Notes: generated by a model not told the origin, from the letters alone. DNA of 64,000 bases from Aeromonas bivalvium (GCF_000819765.1 NZ_CDBT01000056.1:32241-96240), one strand, 5' to 3'. Numbered from the stretch's first letter, positions 49,278 through 57,488 are shown. A program made the numbers and translations.

Positions 49278-50717
49278 CTAGGAGAGGGCATGCTGCCCCC
49301 TGTCCTCGAGCCGTTGGCGAAAGGCGCGGGCCAGCCTGTCGTAGAGATCCGGACTCTCCCTGTCCTCCATGTCGCCCCGGATCCAGGGGTTGTCGATGAT
49401 CTCGAGCAGCACGCAGCCCTGTCCCTGCTGGCGCAGGTCCACCCCGAACAGGCCGTTGCCGAGCTGATGCACGGCGCGGCGCGCCGTCTGCAACACCCGC
49501 TCCGGCACCTCGGTCAGTGGCAGGGCCTCGATCCGGCTCAGATCGAGGGGGTGCTTGCGGCGGCGGATGCGACTGCCGGGCTCGGGGCGATAGCGGCGGC
49601 AGGCAAACAGCGGCGAGCCGTCGAGCAGGGCGATGCGCCAGTCGAACTCGGCCGGGATCCGGCTTTGCACCAGCAGCAGGGCGGAGCGACCCAGCCCCTC
49701 GTCCAGCAGGCGGGCGAGCTGGGTTTCGTCGCTCGCCATGGCCAGATCCCGCCCCTGGGCACCGTCCGGGATCTTCACCATCAGCGGCAGGCCGAGGCGC
49801 TGCACCAGATCGGCCACCTGGTGGCGCCCGCTGCGGGTCACCACCATGGTGGGCGGCATGGGCACCCCGCTGCGCACCATCAGCTCGTAGAGGTAGAGCT
49901 TGTTGCTGCAGGCGAGGATGGCGCGGGCGCTGTCGATCAGCGGCATCTGGAGCTGCTCGGCGCGGCGGGCAAACTCGAAGGTGTAGTGGCCCACCGCCGT
50001 CTCCGACCTCAGCCAGAGGGCATCGAACTCCGGCAGCCGCTCGATGGCGGCGGGGGAGAGGATCTCGGTGCGGATCCCCTGGGCCGCCGCGGCCCGGGTG
50101 AAGCGGGTCAGGGCCAGGGCATCGCTGCTGGCGCGGCCATCCTCCAGATCCGCCAGAATGGCGAGCTGATAGCGGGGCGCGGCGGGGTCCGCTTCGTCCC
50201 CGATCAGGGTGCGGACATGGTTCAGCATCAGGGTGCGCTCTCCCTCGCCGAGGGCCAGGGGGGAGAGGCTCTGCTGCTGGCGCACCGACCAGCCGTGGCG
50301 GCCGCGCTTGAGGGTCAGCTCCTGAAGCGGCAATTGGCTCAGGCCGTAGTAGTAGCGGGCCAGTCCCGCCAGCTCGCTCTGCTCGCACTGGCCGAAGATG
50401 GCGCGCACCCGGATCCTGTCTTCGCTCTGCTGGGCCAGCCAGCCTTGCAGCTTGCGCCACAGCTTGGCTGGCGGCTGCTGGGGCTGCAGCACGCTGATGG
50501 CCTGCAAGCCGGGCAGGCAGTGGTGTCCCCTGGCCTGGGCCAGCAGGGAGCAGTAGTAGCCCGCGCTCAGGTGATCCAGGCTGCGGCAGAGGTTGATGAT
50601 GCGACCGCGCCCCCCTGTGGTGGGCAGGCCATGCTGCAGATAGGTGCGGGCGGTCAGCAGATAATCGCCCTGGCAAGGCCAGTCCCCCGGCTCTTCGACG
50701 ATGACATAGGTACTCAT
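49278..50717 (-). CDS. RimK-like ATP-grasp protein with RLAN N-terminal domain
   Basis: A 479-residue protein: residues about 1-190 form the RimK-like ATP-grasp N-terminal (RLAN) domain (YVIVEEPGDWPCQGDYLLTAR), and about 200-470 an ATP-grasp domain (SNKLYLYELMVRSGVPMPPTMVV, PLMVKIPDGAQGRDL, EFDWRIALLDGSPLFACRRY, LLEIIDNPWIRGDMED). The Glu/Asn-Asp metal ligands (EIIDNP) are present. It probably ligates an amino acid or amine to a carboxylate, substrate unknown. Relatives are commonly paired with a GNAT acetyltransferase, which here lies divergently. Start ATG 50717 (MSTYVIVEEP). Confidence 0.87.
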   Translation of the reverse strand: MSTYVIVEEPGDWPCQGDYLLTARTYLQHGLPTTGGRGRIINLCRSLDHLSAGYYCSLLAQARGHHCLPGLQAISVLQPQQPPAKLWRKLQGWLAQQSEDRIRVRAIFGQCEQSELAGLARYYYGLSQLPLQELTLKRGRHGWSVRQQQSLSPLALGEGERTLMLNHVRTLIGDEADPAAPRYQLAILADLEDGRASSDALALTRFTRAAAAQGIRTEILSPAAIERLPEFDALWLRSETAVGHYTFEFARRAEQLQMPLIDSARAILACSNKLYLYELMVRSGVPMPPTMVVTRSGRHQVADLVQRLGLPLMVKIPDGAQGRDLAMASDETQLARLLDEGLGRSALLLVQSRIPAEFDWRIALLDGSPLFACRRYRPEPGSRIRRRKHPLDLSRIEALPLTEVPERVLQTARRAVHQLGNGLFGVDLRQQGQGCVLLEIIDNPWIRGDMEDRESPDLYDRLARAFRQRLEDRGQHALS

Positions 50718-50827
50718 ATTTTCGGGCTCCACAGAAAGGACTGCCAAAACGGCAGGATCCCCAGTGGGCTTCGATGCACCGGCAAGCACGACAATGGCGC
50801 GAGGGGAGACAAGAGGTTACAGTGCCT

Positions 50828-50859
50828 AATATTCTGCCTTGGTAACTTGTGATACAAGT
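50828..50859. promoter_or_regulatory. Divergent control region with GntR/FadR-type palindrome
   Basis: ACTTGT-GAT-ACAAGT (50845-50859) is a perfect 6-3-6 inverted repeat whose core TTGTGATACAA follows the TNGT-N3-ACNA pattern of FadR-type GntR operators. On the minus strand TTGTAT with a 17-base spacer and GAATAT could be a promoter for the ATP-grasp gene, with the palindrome over its -35. The regulator is not known. Confidence 0.45.
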
Positions 50860-50905
50860 CTCATTGCTGATGCTGAAGATAAATAACTCAAGCGAGGACT
50901 CTCCT

Positions 50906-51394
50906 GTGCTGACCGTGCGTGCCGCCCGTCTCGATGATCTGGGGGTCATCGTAAAACTGGAGCGATACTGCTTTCCCCCCGAGGTCGCCTTCGGCCGCCA
51001 GCGCTGGCACTATCTGCTCTCCCATGCCAAGGGGCGGACCCTGCTGCTGCACGACGACAGGGAGCAGCTGATGGGCTATCTCTGCCTGCTGGAGCACAAG
51101 GGTTGGGATCGCCTGGTGATCCAGACCCTGGCCATCCATTGGCGGGTGCGCCGGCAGGGCTGGGCCCGTCGCCTGCTCGAGCAGGTGATCGCCCATGGCC
51201 GGGAGCAGGGGTGGGGCGCCGTCCGGCTCGAGGTGGCCGACGGCAACGAGGAGGCATTGCCCCTCTATCGTCGGCTCGGTTTTCGAGCCCAGCAGCGGCT
51301 GCCCGACTACTATGGCCGGGGCCAGCACGCCCATCGGCTGGTGCTGGCCCTGCGGGAGCCCGCCGCCAGCGTGCGCGCGAGGAAAGCGGTATGA
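50906..51394 (+). CDS. GNAT-family N-acetyltransferase
   Basis: A 162-residue acetyltransferase of the GNAT fold: LTVRAARLDDLGVIVKLERYCFPPEVAFGRQRWHYLL, the acetyl-CoA loop RVRRQGWARRLLEQVIAHG (motif Q/RxxGxG/A), then LEVADGNEEALPLYRRLGFRAQ. It resembles ribosomal-protein or small-molecule acetyltransferases, target unknown. GTG 50906 has CGAGGA six bases upstream; ATG 50870 or GTG 50849 in the same frame are less well supported. It is divergent from the RLAN ATP-grasp gene and its stop overlaps the first ATG of the DUF3624 duplicate. Confidence 0.88.
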   Translation: MLTVRAARLDDLGVIVKLERYCFPPEVAFGRQRWHYLLSHAKGRTLLLHDDREQLMGYLCLLEHKGWDRLVIQTLAIHWRVRRQGWARRLLEQVIAHGREQGWGAVRLEVADGNEEALPLYRRLGFRAQQRLPDYYGRGQHAHRLVLALREPAASVRARKAV

Positions 51395-51477
51395 GCCATG
51401 ATGCCTGCCTCGCCAGCGTGATCCGGGGTCAGCATGAGTGGCGCTGCCCGCTCTCGGGGGTGCGGCATGAGTTGTGA
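51391..51477 (+). pseudogene. Degenerate 28-codon copy of the DUF3624 gene 5' end
   Basis: An open frame of 28 codons (51391-51477) starting MSHDACLASVIRG mirrors the DUF3624 protein start MSCDACLASVIRA, 76 bases downstream. After CRRPL-like positions (RCPLSG versus RCPLCA) it frameshifts into the true gene's leader and ends at a TGA that overlaps the true ATG (51467). The first Cys of the CxxC pair is changed to His. Its own ATG overlaps the GNAT stop (ATGA), so it is well placed to be translated. Interpreted as a partial tandem duplication. Confidence 0.85.
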
Positions 51478-51706
51478 TGCCTGCCTCGCCAGTGTGATCC
51501 GGGCCAAGCTCGGGCGCTGCCCGCTCTGCGCCTGCCAGTGTCTGCTCATCGCTCTGGGGGGCTGGGGGCTCTGGTGGTGGTTTGGGGCAGACAGTTCGGT
51601 CAATGCCCTGACGGCCCTGCTGTTCGGCCTCGCCGGCTCCGGCCTGCTCGCCCTGCATTTGCTGGTCTTTGTCTGGCGCAAGAGCACGGGACGGGAGCTG
51701 CAATGA
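51467..51706 (+). CDS. DUF3624 family small membrane protein
   Basis: A 79-residue protein: CxxC pair (MSCDACLASVI), a second pair (GRCPLCAC), then two membrane helices (LIALGGWGLWWWFGAD and ALLFGLAGSGLLALHLLVFVW). This is the DUF3624 layout seen in Vibrio and Aeromonas, with unknown function, possibly metal-binding at the membrane. Start ATG 51467, after GGGGGTG, lies eleven bases from the stop of an upstream degenerate copy of its own beginning. Confidence 0.88.
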   Translation: MSCDACLASVIRAKLGRCPLCACQCLLIALGGWGLWWWFGADSSVNALTALLFGLAGSGLLALHLLVFVWRKSTGRELQ

Positions 51707-51763
51707 CGGCATCGCCGTGAAATGAATTCAATCGACAACCTGATGACAGCCAAGGAGGCTCAG

Positions 51764-52510
51764 ATGATTGCAATGGTAACGGGCGCATCGTCCGGATTTG
51801 GTGAGGCGATCAGCCGCGCCCTGGTCGCCGCCGGGCACAGGGTCATAGGCACGGGTCGCCGCGCCGAGCGGCTGGCCGGTCTGGCCGATGAGCTGGGAGA
51901 GAGCTTCCTGCCCCTGGTGTTCGACGTGCAGGACAAAGCCGTCACCCGGGCCGCCATCGATGGCCTGCCCAGCGGCTGGAGCGAAGTGGACTTGCTGGTC
52001 AACAACGCCGGTCTGGCCCTGGGCCTGGCCCCGGCTCACCAGTCCGAGCTGGAAGACTGGGAGCAGATGATCGCCACCAACATCAGCGGCCTGACCCTGG
52101 TGACCCGATTGCTGCTGCCGGGCATGGTGGCGCGCAACCGCGGCCATGTGATCAACATAGGCTCCATCGCCGGTACCTATCCTTATCCGGGTGGCAACGT
52201 CTATGGCGCCACCAAGGCGTTCGTGAAGCAGTTCAGCCTCAATCTGCGCGCCGATCTGGCGGGCACGGCGGTGCGGGTCACCAATGTGGAGCCGGGCCTG
52301 TGCGGCGGCACCGAGTTCTCCAACGTGCGCTTCCACGGTGACGATGCCAAGGCGGCCTCCGTCTATCAGGGGGTGCAGGCCATCTCGCCGCAAGACATCG
52401 CCAATACCGTGCTCTGGATTGGCGAGCAGCCCGCCCACGTCAACATCAACAGCATAGAGATCATGCCGGTGGCCCAGACCTTCGGCCCGCTGCATATCAG
52501 CCGCGGCTGA
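51764..52510 (+). CDS. ydfG: YdfG, NADP-dependent 3-hydroxy acid / serine dehydrogenase
   Basis: Short-chain dehydrogenase acting on 3-hydroxy acids such as serine and 3-hydroxypropionate. The 248-residue protein matches E. coli YdfG in length and motifs: TGASSGFGEAI, NNAGLALGLAPA, the Ser-Tyr-Lys triad in IGSIAGTYPYPGGNVYGATKAF and the C-terminal VEPGLCGGTEFSNVRF. ATG 51764 is preceded by AAGGAGG; the open frame starts further up but is not similar. Followed by a bidirectional terminator. Confidence 0.96.
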   Translation: MIAMVTGASSGFGEAISRALVAAGHRVIGTGRRAERLAGLADELGESFLPLVFDVQDKAVTRAAIDGLPSGWSEVDLLVNNAGLALGLAPAHQSELEDWEQMIATNISGLTLVTRLLLPGMVARNRGHVINIGSIAGTYPYPGGNVYGATKAFVKQFSLNLRADLAGTAVRVTNVEPGLCGGTEFSNVRFHGDDAKAASVYQGVQAISPQDIANTVLWIGEQPAHVNINSIEIMPVAQTFGPLHISRG

Positions 52511-52534
52511 CTGCCGGTCTCGGCACAATGAAAA

Positions 52535-52556
52535 GAGGCACCTTGAGAGGTGCCTC
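52535..52556. terminator. Bidirectional terminator (ydfG / periplasmic protein)
   Basis: GAGGCACCT and AGGTGCCTC form a 9-bp stem around TGAG, with AAAA before and CTGCTTT after. Confidence 0.75.
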
Positions 52557-52590
52557 CTGCTTTGCCGGATGGATGGGGTGGTCGCCCCGC

Positions 52591-53172
52591 TTACGGCTTG
52601 GGCTCTATCCCTATGGCGATGGCCGTGGTCTGGACGGCCTTGATCTGATCTCCCTTGGCGATCAGGGCGAACTGGGCCGGATCATTGACCTTGAGGGTGA
52701 GGGTCTTGTCCACTCCCTTGACCCGTATGGTCTGCTGCGCCTTGTCCACATCGATGACGTCCGCATAGAGGGTCACCTGCATACCCGCTTCGGCCCCAGG
52801 TTGTTCACCGGCGGCCGCCTTGCTGCCATCCACCTCGACCAGCCGTTTTCTCACCCCGGCGCTGCCCTTGAGCAGTTCCAGATCCAGCATCTGCAGGTAT
52901 CGCAGCGTCACCATGTCCCCCACCTTGAGCCGATCGAGATTGGTGACCCCCTCCCCGGCGACCAGGTCGAACACCTTGCCTTCGGCGTTTGTCAGGCTGA
53001 CCTTGCGGCTGGCCATGTCGATGGCGGTGACAGTCGCTTCCGCCTTCACCTCTTCCGCCAGGCTGACCTGACCCGGGGCGATGGCCACATTGGCGGTCGC
53101 TTCGGCGGCCTGTATCAGAGGGCTGGTGCAGAGGGTGAGCAAACCGGCGATCCATGCGTGTTTCAGTTTCAT
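52591..53172 (-). CDS. Periplasmic protein of unknown function
   Basis: A 193-residue protein with a signal peptide (MKLKHAWIAGLLTLCTSPLIQA, cleavage about residue 22). The mature part holds two similar beta-rich halves: KAEATVTAIDMASRKVSLTNAEGKVFDLVAG and TLYADVIDVDKAQQTIRVKGVDKTLTLKV, each an OB-like strand pattern of VTAIDxxxRxVxL type. This repeat suggests a small ligand- or metal-binding fold. No enzyme motif is seen. Minus strand, converging on ydfG. Confidence 0.8.
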   Translation of the reverse strand: MKLKHAWIAGLLTLCTSPLIQAAEATANVAIAPGQVSLAEEVKAEATVTAIDMASRKVSLTNAEGKVFDLVAGEGVTNLDRLKVGDMVTLRYLQMLDLELLKGSAGVRKRLVEVDGSKAAAGEQPGAEAGMQVTLYADVIDVDKAQQTIRVKGVDKTLTLKVNDPAQFALIAKGDQIKAVQTTAIAIGIEPKP

Positions 53173-53368
53173 GATTGAGACCCTGTGGCTAGAGAGCGGC
53201 GCCCGGCGAGAGCGCCCAGATGACGAAACCCTGGTGGCGTCATTGTGATGGGAAGCGTTCGGTCACCCCTCCCAGTCACACCATAGCAAAGGGACAACCG
53301 AGTACCTCATGCCAGGTGACGGCCTTGCACCGTTTTGATGGCTGGCTCCCGTTTTTGGCTACCGGGAC

Positions 53369-53995
53369 TCAGGCGTCCTTGTCCAGCTCGCGCTCCAGGG
53401 CTGCCGCCTTCTGTCGGGCCGGATGGGTGTTGAGGTGCTGCCAGTAGGCCTCAAGGTGCGGGAACCGGGCCAGCTGGCCGTTTTGCGCCAGCAGATCCAC
53501 CAGGAAGGAGTTCATGATGTCGGCGCCGGAGAGGCGATCCCCCACCAGATAGCGGCGGCTTGCCAGCACCTCGTTGAGGTAGCCCAGCACCTTGGCGCAC
53601 TCGGCTCTGGCGTAGTCCGGCAGGAAGCGCATCGGGCTGCCGTCCTTGCGCACGAAGATGTCGAGCAGCAGCGGCAATATGCCTGAGCTCTCGGCGAAGT
53701 GGAGCCATTGCAGGTATTCGGGGTAGTCGGGACTGTCCGTGGCAGGCGCCAGCCGCTCGGGGGCGTGACGGGCTATCAGGTATTCGGTGATGGCGCCGGA
53801 TTCCGCCAGCACGCGGCCGTCGAGCTCGATGACGGGCGACTTGCCGAGGGGGTGGATGGCCTTGAGCTCGGGGGGCGCCAAAAAGGTGGTGGCGTCGCGC
53901 TGGTAGGCCTTGATCTCGTAGGGCAGGCCCAGCTCCTCGAGCAGCCAGATGATGCGCTGGGAGCGGGACTTGTTCAGGTGGTGCAGAACTATCAT
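53369..53995 (-). CDS. Glutathione S-transferase family protein
   Basis: A 208-residue GST. The N-terminal thioredoxin-like domain (MIVLHHLNKSRSQRIIWLLEELGLPYEIKAYQR, with the LGKSPVIELDGRVLAESGAITEYL glutathione-binding motif) is followed by the all-helical domain (YLVGDRLSGADIMNSFLVDLL, the N-capping box). The catalytic residue is probably Ser10 in NKSRS. Start ATG 53995 is conserved; the frame continues upstream without similarity. It follows metY on the opposite side of a terminator. Confidence 0.9.
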   Translation of the reverse strand: MIVLHHLNKSRSQRIIWLLEELGLPYEIKAYQRDATTFLAPPELKAIHPLGKSPVIELDGRVLAESGAITEYLIARHAPERLAPATDSPDYPEYLQWLHFAESSGILPLLLDIFVRKDGSPMRFLPDYARAECAKVLGYLNEVLASRRYLVGDRLSGADIMNSFLVDLLAQNGQLARFPHLEAYWQHLNTHPARQKAAALERELDKDA

Positions 53996-54062
53996 GGGAA
54001 ACCTCGATTCGGTGGCGGGATGGAGTGTACGAACGGGCGAGGCAAGTGGTTCACCGATGGAC

Positions 54063-54088
54063 AAAAAAGAGCGGGCAGATGCCCGCTC
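54063..54088 (-). terminator. metY terminator
   Basis: GAGCGGGC and GCCCGCTC form an 8-bp stem around AGAT; on the minus strand it is followed by TTTTTTG. Confidence 0.9.
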
Positions 54089-54097
54089 CGTGCCGAC

Positions 54098-55366
54098 TCA
54101 GGCCTCCAGCGCCTGATCCAGATCCGCCAGTATGTCCTCGATGGCTTCTATCCCGACCGACAGCCGGATCATCTCCGGCTTGACCCCGGCCTTGGCCTGC
54201 TCCTCCTCGCTCAGCTGGCGATGGGTGGTGGAGGCGGGGTGGCAGGCCAGAGACTTGGCATCGCCGATGTTGACCAGCCGCTTGAAGATCTTCAGGGCAT
54301 CGTAGAAGCGCACCCCCGCCTCATACCCTTCCTTCAGACCGAAGGAGAGGATGGCCGAGGGGCGGCCGGCCATGTACTTCTCCGCCAGCGGATAGTGGGG
54401 GTGGCTCGGCAGACCGGCGTAGCTGACCCAGGCCACCTTGGGGTGAGCGTCAAGGTGGTGGGCCACCCGCAGGGCGTTGTCCACGTGGCGCTCCATGCGC
54501 AGGCTCAGGGTCTCCAGCCCCTGCAGCAGTAGGAAGGCGTTCATGGGGGCCAGCGCCGCCCCCGTGTTGCGCAGGGGCACGGTGCGCACCCGGCCGATGA
54601 AGGCGGCCGGGCCGAAGGCCTCCGTATAGACCACCCCGTGATAGGAGGGCTCGGGCTGGGTGAGCTGGGGGAAGCGCTCAGGGTGATCCCCCCAGGGGAA
54701 CTTGCCCGAGTCGACGATGACGCCGCCGAGCGAGTTGCCATGACCGCCCACGTACTTGGTCAGGCTGTGCACCACTATGTCGGCGCCGTGCTCGATGGGC
54801 TTGCACAAGACAGGGGTGGCGACCGTGTTGTCGACGATGAGCGGCACGCCACGGGCGTGGGCCACCCAGGCAAACGCCGCCAGATCGACGATGTTGCCCG
54901 CCGGGTTGCCGATGCTCTCGCAGTAGACCGCCTTGGTCCTGTCGTCGATGAGGGCGGCGATGGCCTCGGCGCTGTCGTCCTTGGCGAAGCGCACCTCGAC
55001 CCCGAAGCTCGGCAGCATGTGGGCGAACAGGGTATAGGTGCCGCCGTAGAGCTGGGGGGTGGAGACTATGTTGTCACCGGCGGCGGTCAGCGCCTGGATG
55101 GCGTAGGTGATGGCGGCGGAACCCGCCGAGACCACCAGCCCGGCTATGCCCCCTTCCAGGGCGGCCATCCGCTGTTCCAGCACGTCGTTGGTGGGGTTCA
55201 TGATGCGGGTGTAGATGTTGCCCGGCACCGCCAGATTGAACAGGTCCGCCCCGTGCTGGGCGCTGTCGAACTCGTAGGCCACCGTCTGATAGATGGGCAC
55301 GGCCACCGCCTTGGTGGTGGGGTCGTTGGCAAAGCCGTGGTGCAGGGCCAGGGTCGCATCTTTCAT
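54098..55366 (-). CDS. metY: MetY-type O-acetylhomoserine sulfhydrylase
   Basis: PLP enzyme that joins O-acetyl- or O-succinylhomoserine with sulfide (direct sulfhydrylation) to make homocysteine. The 422-residue protein is of the Cys/Met metabolism family: YTRIMNPTNDVLEQRMAALEGG, the PLP lysine in HSLTKYVGGHGNSLGG, and RLSVGIEAIEDILADLDQAL at the end. Start ATG 55366 (MKDATLALHHG), preceded by AAGGAG. A GACGTC-containing sequence upstream suggests MetJ control, matching metA and metH. Confidence 0.95.
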   Translation of the reverse strand: MKDATLALHHGFANDPTTKAVAVPIYQTVAYEFDSAQHGADLFNLAVPGNIYTRIMNPTNDVLEQRMAALEGGIAGLVVSAGSAAITYAIQALTAAGDNIVSTPQLYGGTYTLFAHMLPSFGVEVRFAKDDSAEAIAALIDDRTKAVYCESIGNPAGNIVDLAAFAWVAHARGVPLIVDNTVATPVLCKPIEHGADIVVHSLTKYVGGHGNSLGGVIVDSGKFPWGDHPERFPQLTQPEPSYHGVVYTEAFGPAAFIGRVRTVPLRNTGAALAPMNAFLLLQGLETLSLRMERHVDNALRVAHHLDAHPKVAWVSYAGLPSHPHYPLAEKYMAGRPSAILSFGLKEGYEAGVRFYDALKIFKRLVNIGDAKSLACHPASTTHRQLSEEEQAKAGVKPEMIRLSVGIEAIEDILADLDQALEA

Positions 55367-55381
55367 CACACACTCCTTGTT

Positions 55382-55415
55382 GGACGTCGTCGCCATTATG
55401 GATGGATAGACGTCC
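55382..55415 (-). promoter_or_regulatory. Possible MetJ sites upstream of metY
   Basis: AGACGTCC at 55408-55415 (seven of eight to AGACGTCT) and GGACGTCG at 55382-55389 (six of eight) lie in the metY leader, 26 bases apart centre to centre, so they are not in the usual 8-base tandem phase. Support is weaker than for metA and metH. Confidence 0.5.
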
Positions 55416-55516
55416 AATCTAGCAGGCCCGGCGCCGATGTAAACCTCCGAGTCCGGCCAAGTGCCGCTGGCTGATGGCGGCGATCCCTCTTCTCTCTTGC
55501 CTCACAAGGGGTTCAT

Positions 55517-55693
55517 TCAGAGACGACGGCGATACTCCCTGTCATCTATCTGATCCATGTCCCACTGCATCAGGCGGTTGAGCTGGGCCATGGGATCCTC
55601 GATGAGCGGCAGCGGGCGGGGCAGGATCCGGCGGAAGTAGCGGCGCATTCCTTGCTGGATCCGGTTCGGTTTGAGGGGGCTGGTCTGGTGCAT
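55517..55693 (-). CDS. sgrT: 58-residue SgrT-like small protein, divergent from sgrR
   Basis: An open frame of 58 codons beginning MHQTSPLKPNRIQQG and ending LNRLMQWDMDQIDDREYRRRL, with CAGGAG seven bases before the ATG. E. coli SgrT (43 residues, encoded inside the sgrS RNA next to sgrR, inhibitor of the glucose PTS transporter) ends in a similar LMQWDD segment, and the DNA CTGATGCAGTGGGA is shared as I recall it. The position, divergent and 100 bases from sgrR, is the same. The Aeromonas form is longer at the N-terminus and basic in the middle. Name given by motif and synteny. Confidence 0.65.
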   Translation of the reverse strand: MHQTSPLKPNRIQQGMRRYFRRILPRPLPLIEDPMAQLNRLMQWDMDQIDDREYRRRL

Positions 55694-55793
55694 GATGGTG
55701 CTCCTGTGCTGTGGCTCTCATGTTCGTCATCAGTATTGAGCTAAAATACGGAAGTAAAAACTGATGACTTATAGCAACAGGATTTCCCCTTTT

Positions 55794-57488
55794 ATGCCCA
55801 GCAGCCGTCTCTATCAACAATTTCAACGACTCGCCCAGCAGCTTGGCTGTGATGAGCGGGAGGCAAGCCTCGCCGAGGTGGCGGACCTGCTCTGCTGCAC
55901 CCCGCGCAACGCCCGCCTGCTGCTGCGCCGCATGCAGGATCAGGGCTGGCTCAGCTGGTCGGCGGAGGCAGGACGGGGGCGACGATCCCGCCTCACCCTG
56001 CTGGACAATCAGGAGAGCCTGACCCGGCGCCGCTTGAGGGAGCTGCTGCGTCAGGGCCAGCTGGCCCAGGCCATGACCCTGGCGGGGGAGCGGCTGGACC
56101 TGCTCACCCCCCTGCTCTACGAGCAGCTCGGCCAGGCGACCCGGGAGGGGCGCCAGATCCTGAGGGTGCCTTACTACCGCCCCTTGCCCAGCCTGCTGCC
56201 CAGCGGGCCCCTGCGCCGATCCGAGGTACATCTGGCCCGCCAGATCTTCAATGGCCTCACCCGGCGAAATGAGGAAAATGGGGAAATCGAGGGAGATCTG
56301 GCCCACCACTGGGAGGCGCTCTCCCCCTGTCACTGGCGCTTCTATCTGCGCCCTGCGGTGCGCTTTCACCATGGCCGCGAGCTGGGGGTGGAGGATGTGA
56401 TGGAGAGCCTAGCGGCCCTGGGGACGCGGCCGCTGTTTCGCCACCTGGCGGGGTTTGACAGCCCCTGGCCCCGCACCCTGGATATCCGGCTCGCCAGTCC
56501 GGATCCCTGGCTGCCCCACCTGCTGGCGGAGCCGGTGGCCGCCATCCTGCCCCGGGAGCTGGCGGGGGAGGCGGGCTTCGCCCTGCGGCCGGTGGGGACT
56601 GGGCCCTACCAGGTGAGCGCCAACGATCCCCTGCAACTGCGGCTGACCGCCTTCGACGACTACTTCGGGCTGCGGGCCCTGCTCGACGAGATCGACATCT
56701 GGATGCTGCCGGAGCTGGCGGAGCGACTGGAGAGTCACCTGAGGATCGGCAGCGACACCCCTGAGCTTGGCACCATGCGCGGCGAGTCCGAACTGGAATC
56801 GGGTTGCTACTTCCTGCTGCAGGACGACAGATCCCCCCGCTTGCAGGATCCGGCCCTGCGCCAGTGGCTGACCCGGCTGCTCAATCCCATCGCCCTGATG
56901 GCGCGGGTCGCCCCCGAGCTGCAACGGGGCCTGACCGGCGCCGTCGGTCTGTTGCCCCATTGGCGCGAGCCGCCACTCCCGCACGGCCCCGAGCCAGCCA
57001 CCCTGCCGACGCGCCTGGTGCTGGCCTGCTTCAACCAGCATCTGGAGTTTGAGGAGTGCGCCAATGCCATGGCCAGTCTGCTGGCAGAGCAGAGGATCCG
57101 GCTCGAGGTGCGCACCCTGGATTACCGCCGCTGGGTGAGCGGCGCCGACGAAGACGTGGATCTCTGGCTGGGCACCCTCAACCTGGAACATGAGGGGCCG
57201 TTTGCCCCCTATGCCTGGCTGCAGGGCACTCCCTTGCTGCAGCAGGCATGGGGCGGGCAGCAGGCGCTCTGGCAGGGGCTGGCACAGTGGCGCGCCAGCG
57301 GCGCCGAGCCCGGCCCGCGCGCCCTGCTGGCCGAGGTGCAGCGCCAGGGCTGGTTCGTGCCCCTGTTTCACCATTGGCTGGAGCTGGAGAGCCGGGTCGG
57401 GGTGCACGGGGTGCGGATGACGGCCCTAGGCTGGTTCGATTTTCGCAGCGCCTGGCTAAGGCCCGAGTGGGAGAACCCGGCGGCTTGA
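55794..57488 (+). CDS. sgrR: SgrR, sugar-phosphate stress transcriptional regulator
   Basis: Activator that in E. coli senses glucose-phosphate stress and turns on the sgrS/sgrT transcript. The 564-residue protein has an N-terminal winged helix (SSRLYQQFQRLAQQLG, AEVADLLCCTPRNARLLLRRMQDQGWLSWSAEAGRGRRSRLTLL) and a C-terminal SBP_bac_5-type solute-binding domain (VHLARQIFNGLTRRNEENGEIEGDLAHHW, WRFYLRPAVRFHHGRE). Matches E. coli SgrR along its length. ATG 55794 gives the family's MPSSRL start; ATG 55764 is in frame but less likely. Confidence 0.93.
   Translation: MPSSRLYQQFQRLAQQLGCDEREASLAEVADLLCCTPRNARLLLRRMQDQGWLSWSAEAGRGRRSRLTLLDNQESLTRRRLRELLRQGQLAQAMTLAGERLDLLTPLLYEQLGQATREGRQILRVPYYRPLPSLLPSGPLRRSEVHLARQIFNGLTRRNEENGEIEGDLAHHWEALSPCHWRFYLRPAVRFHHGRELGVEDVMESLAALGTRPLFRHLAGFDSPWPRTLDIRLASPDPWLPHLLAEPVAAILPRELAGEAGFALRPVGTGPYQVSANDPLQLRLTAFDDYFGLRALLDEIDIWMLPELAERLESHLRIGSDTPELGTMRGESELESGCYFLLQDDRSPRLQDPALRQWLTRLLNPIALMARVAPELQRGLTGAVGLLPHWREPPLPHGPEPATLPTRLVLACFNQHLEFEECANAMASLLAEQRIRLEVRTLDYRRWVSGADEDVDLWLGTLNLEHEGPFAPYAWLQGTPLLQQAWGGQQALWQGLAQWRASGAEPGPRALLAEVQRQGWFVPLFHHWLELESRVGVHGVRMTALGWFDFRSAWLRPEWENPAA

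Noticed and set aside
55421..55516. SgrS base-pairing segment downstream of the SgrT-like ORF
   Set aside because: Looked for a ptsG-complementary core and a T-rich terminator on the minus strand, but nothing convincing was visible by eye.
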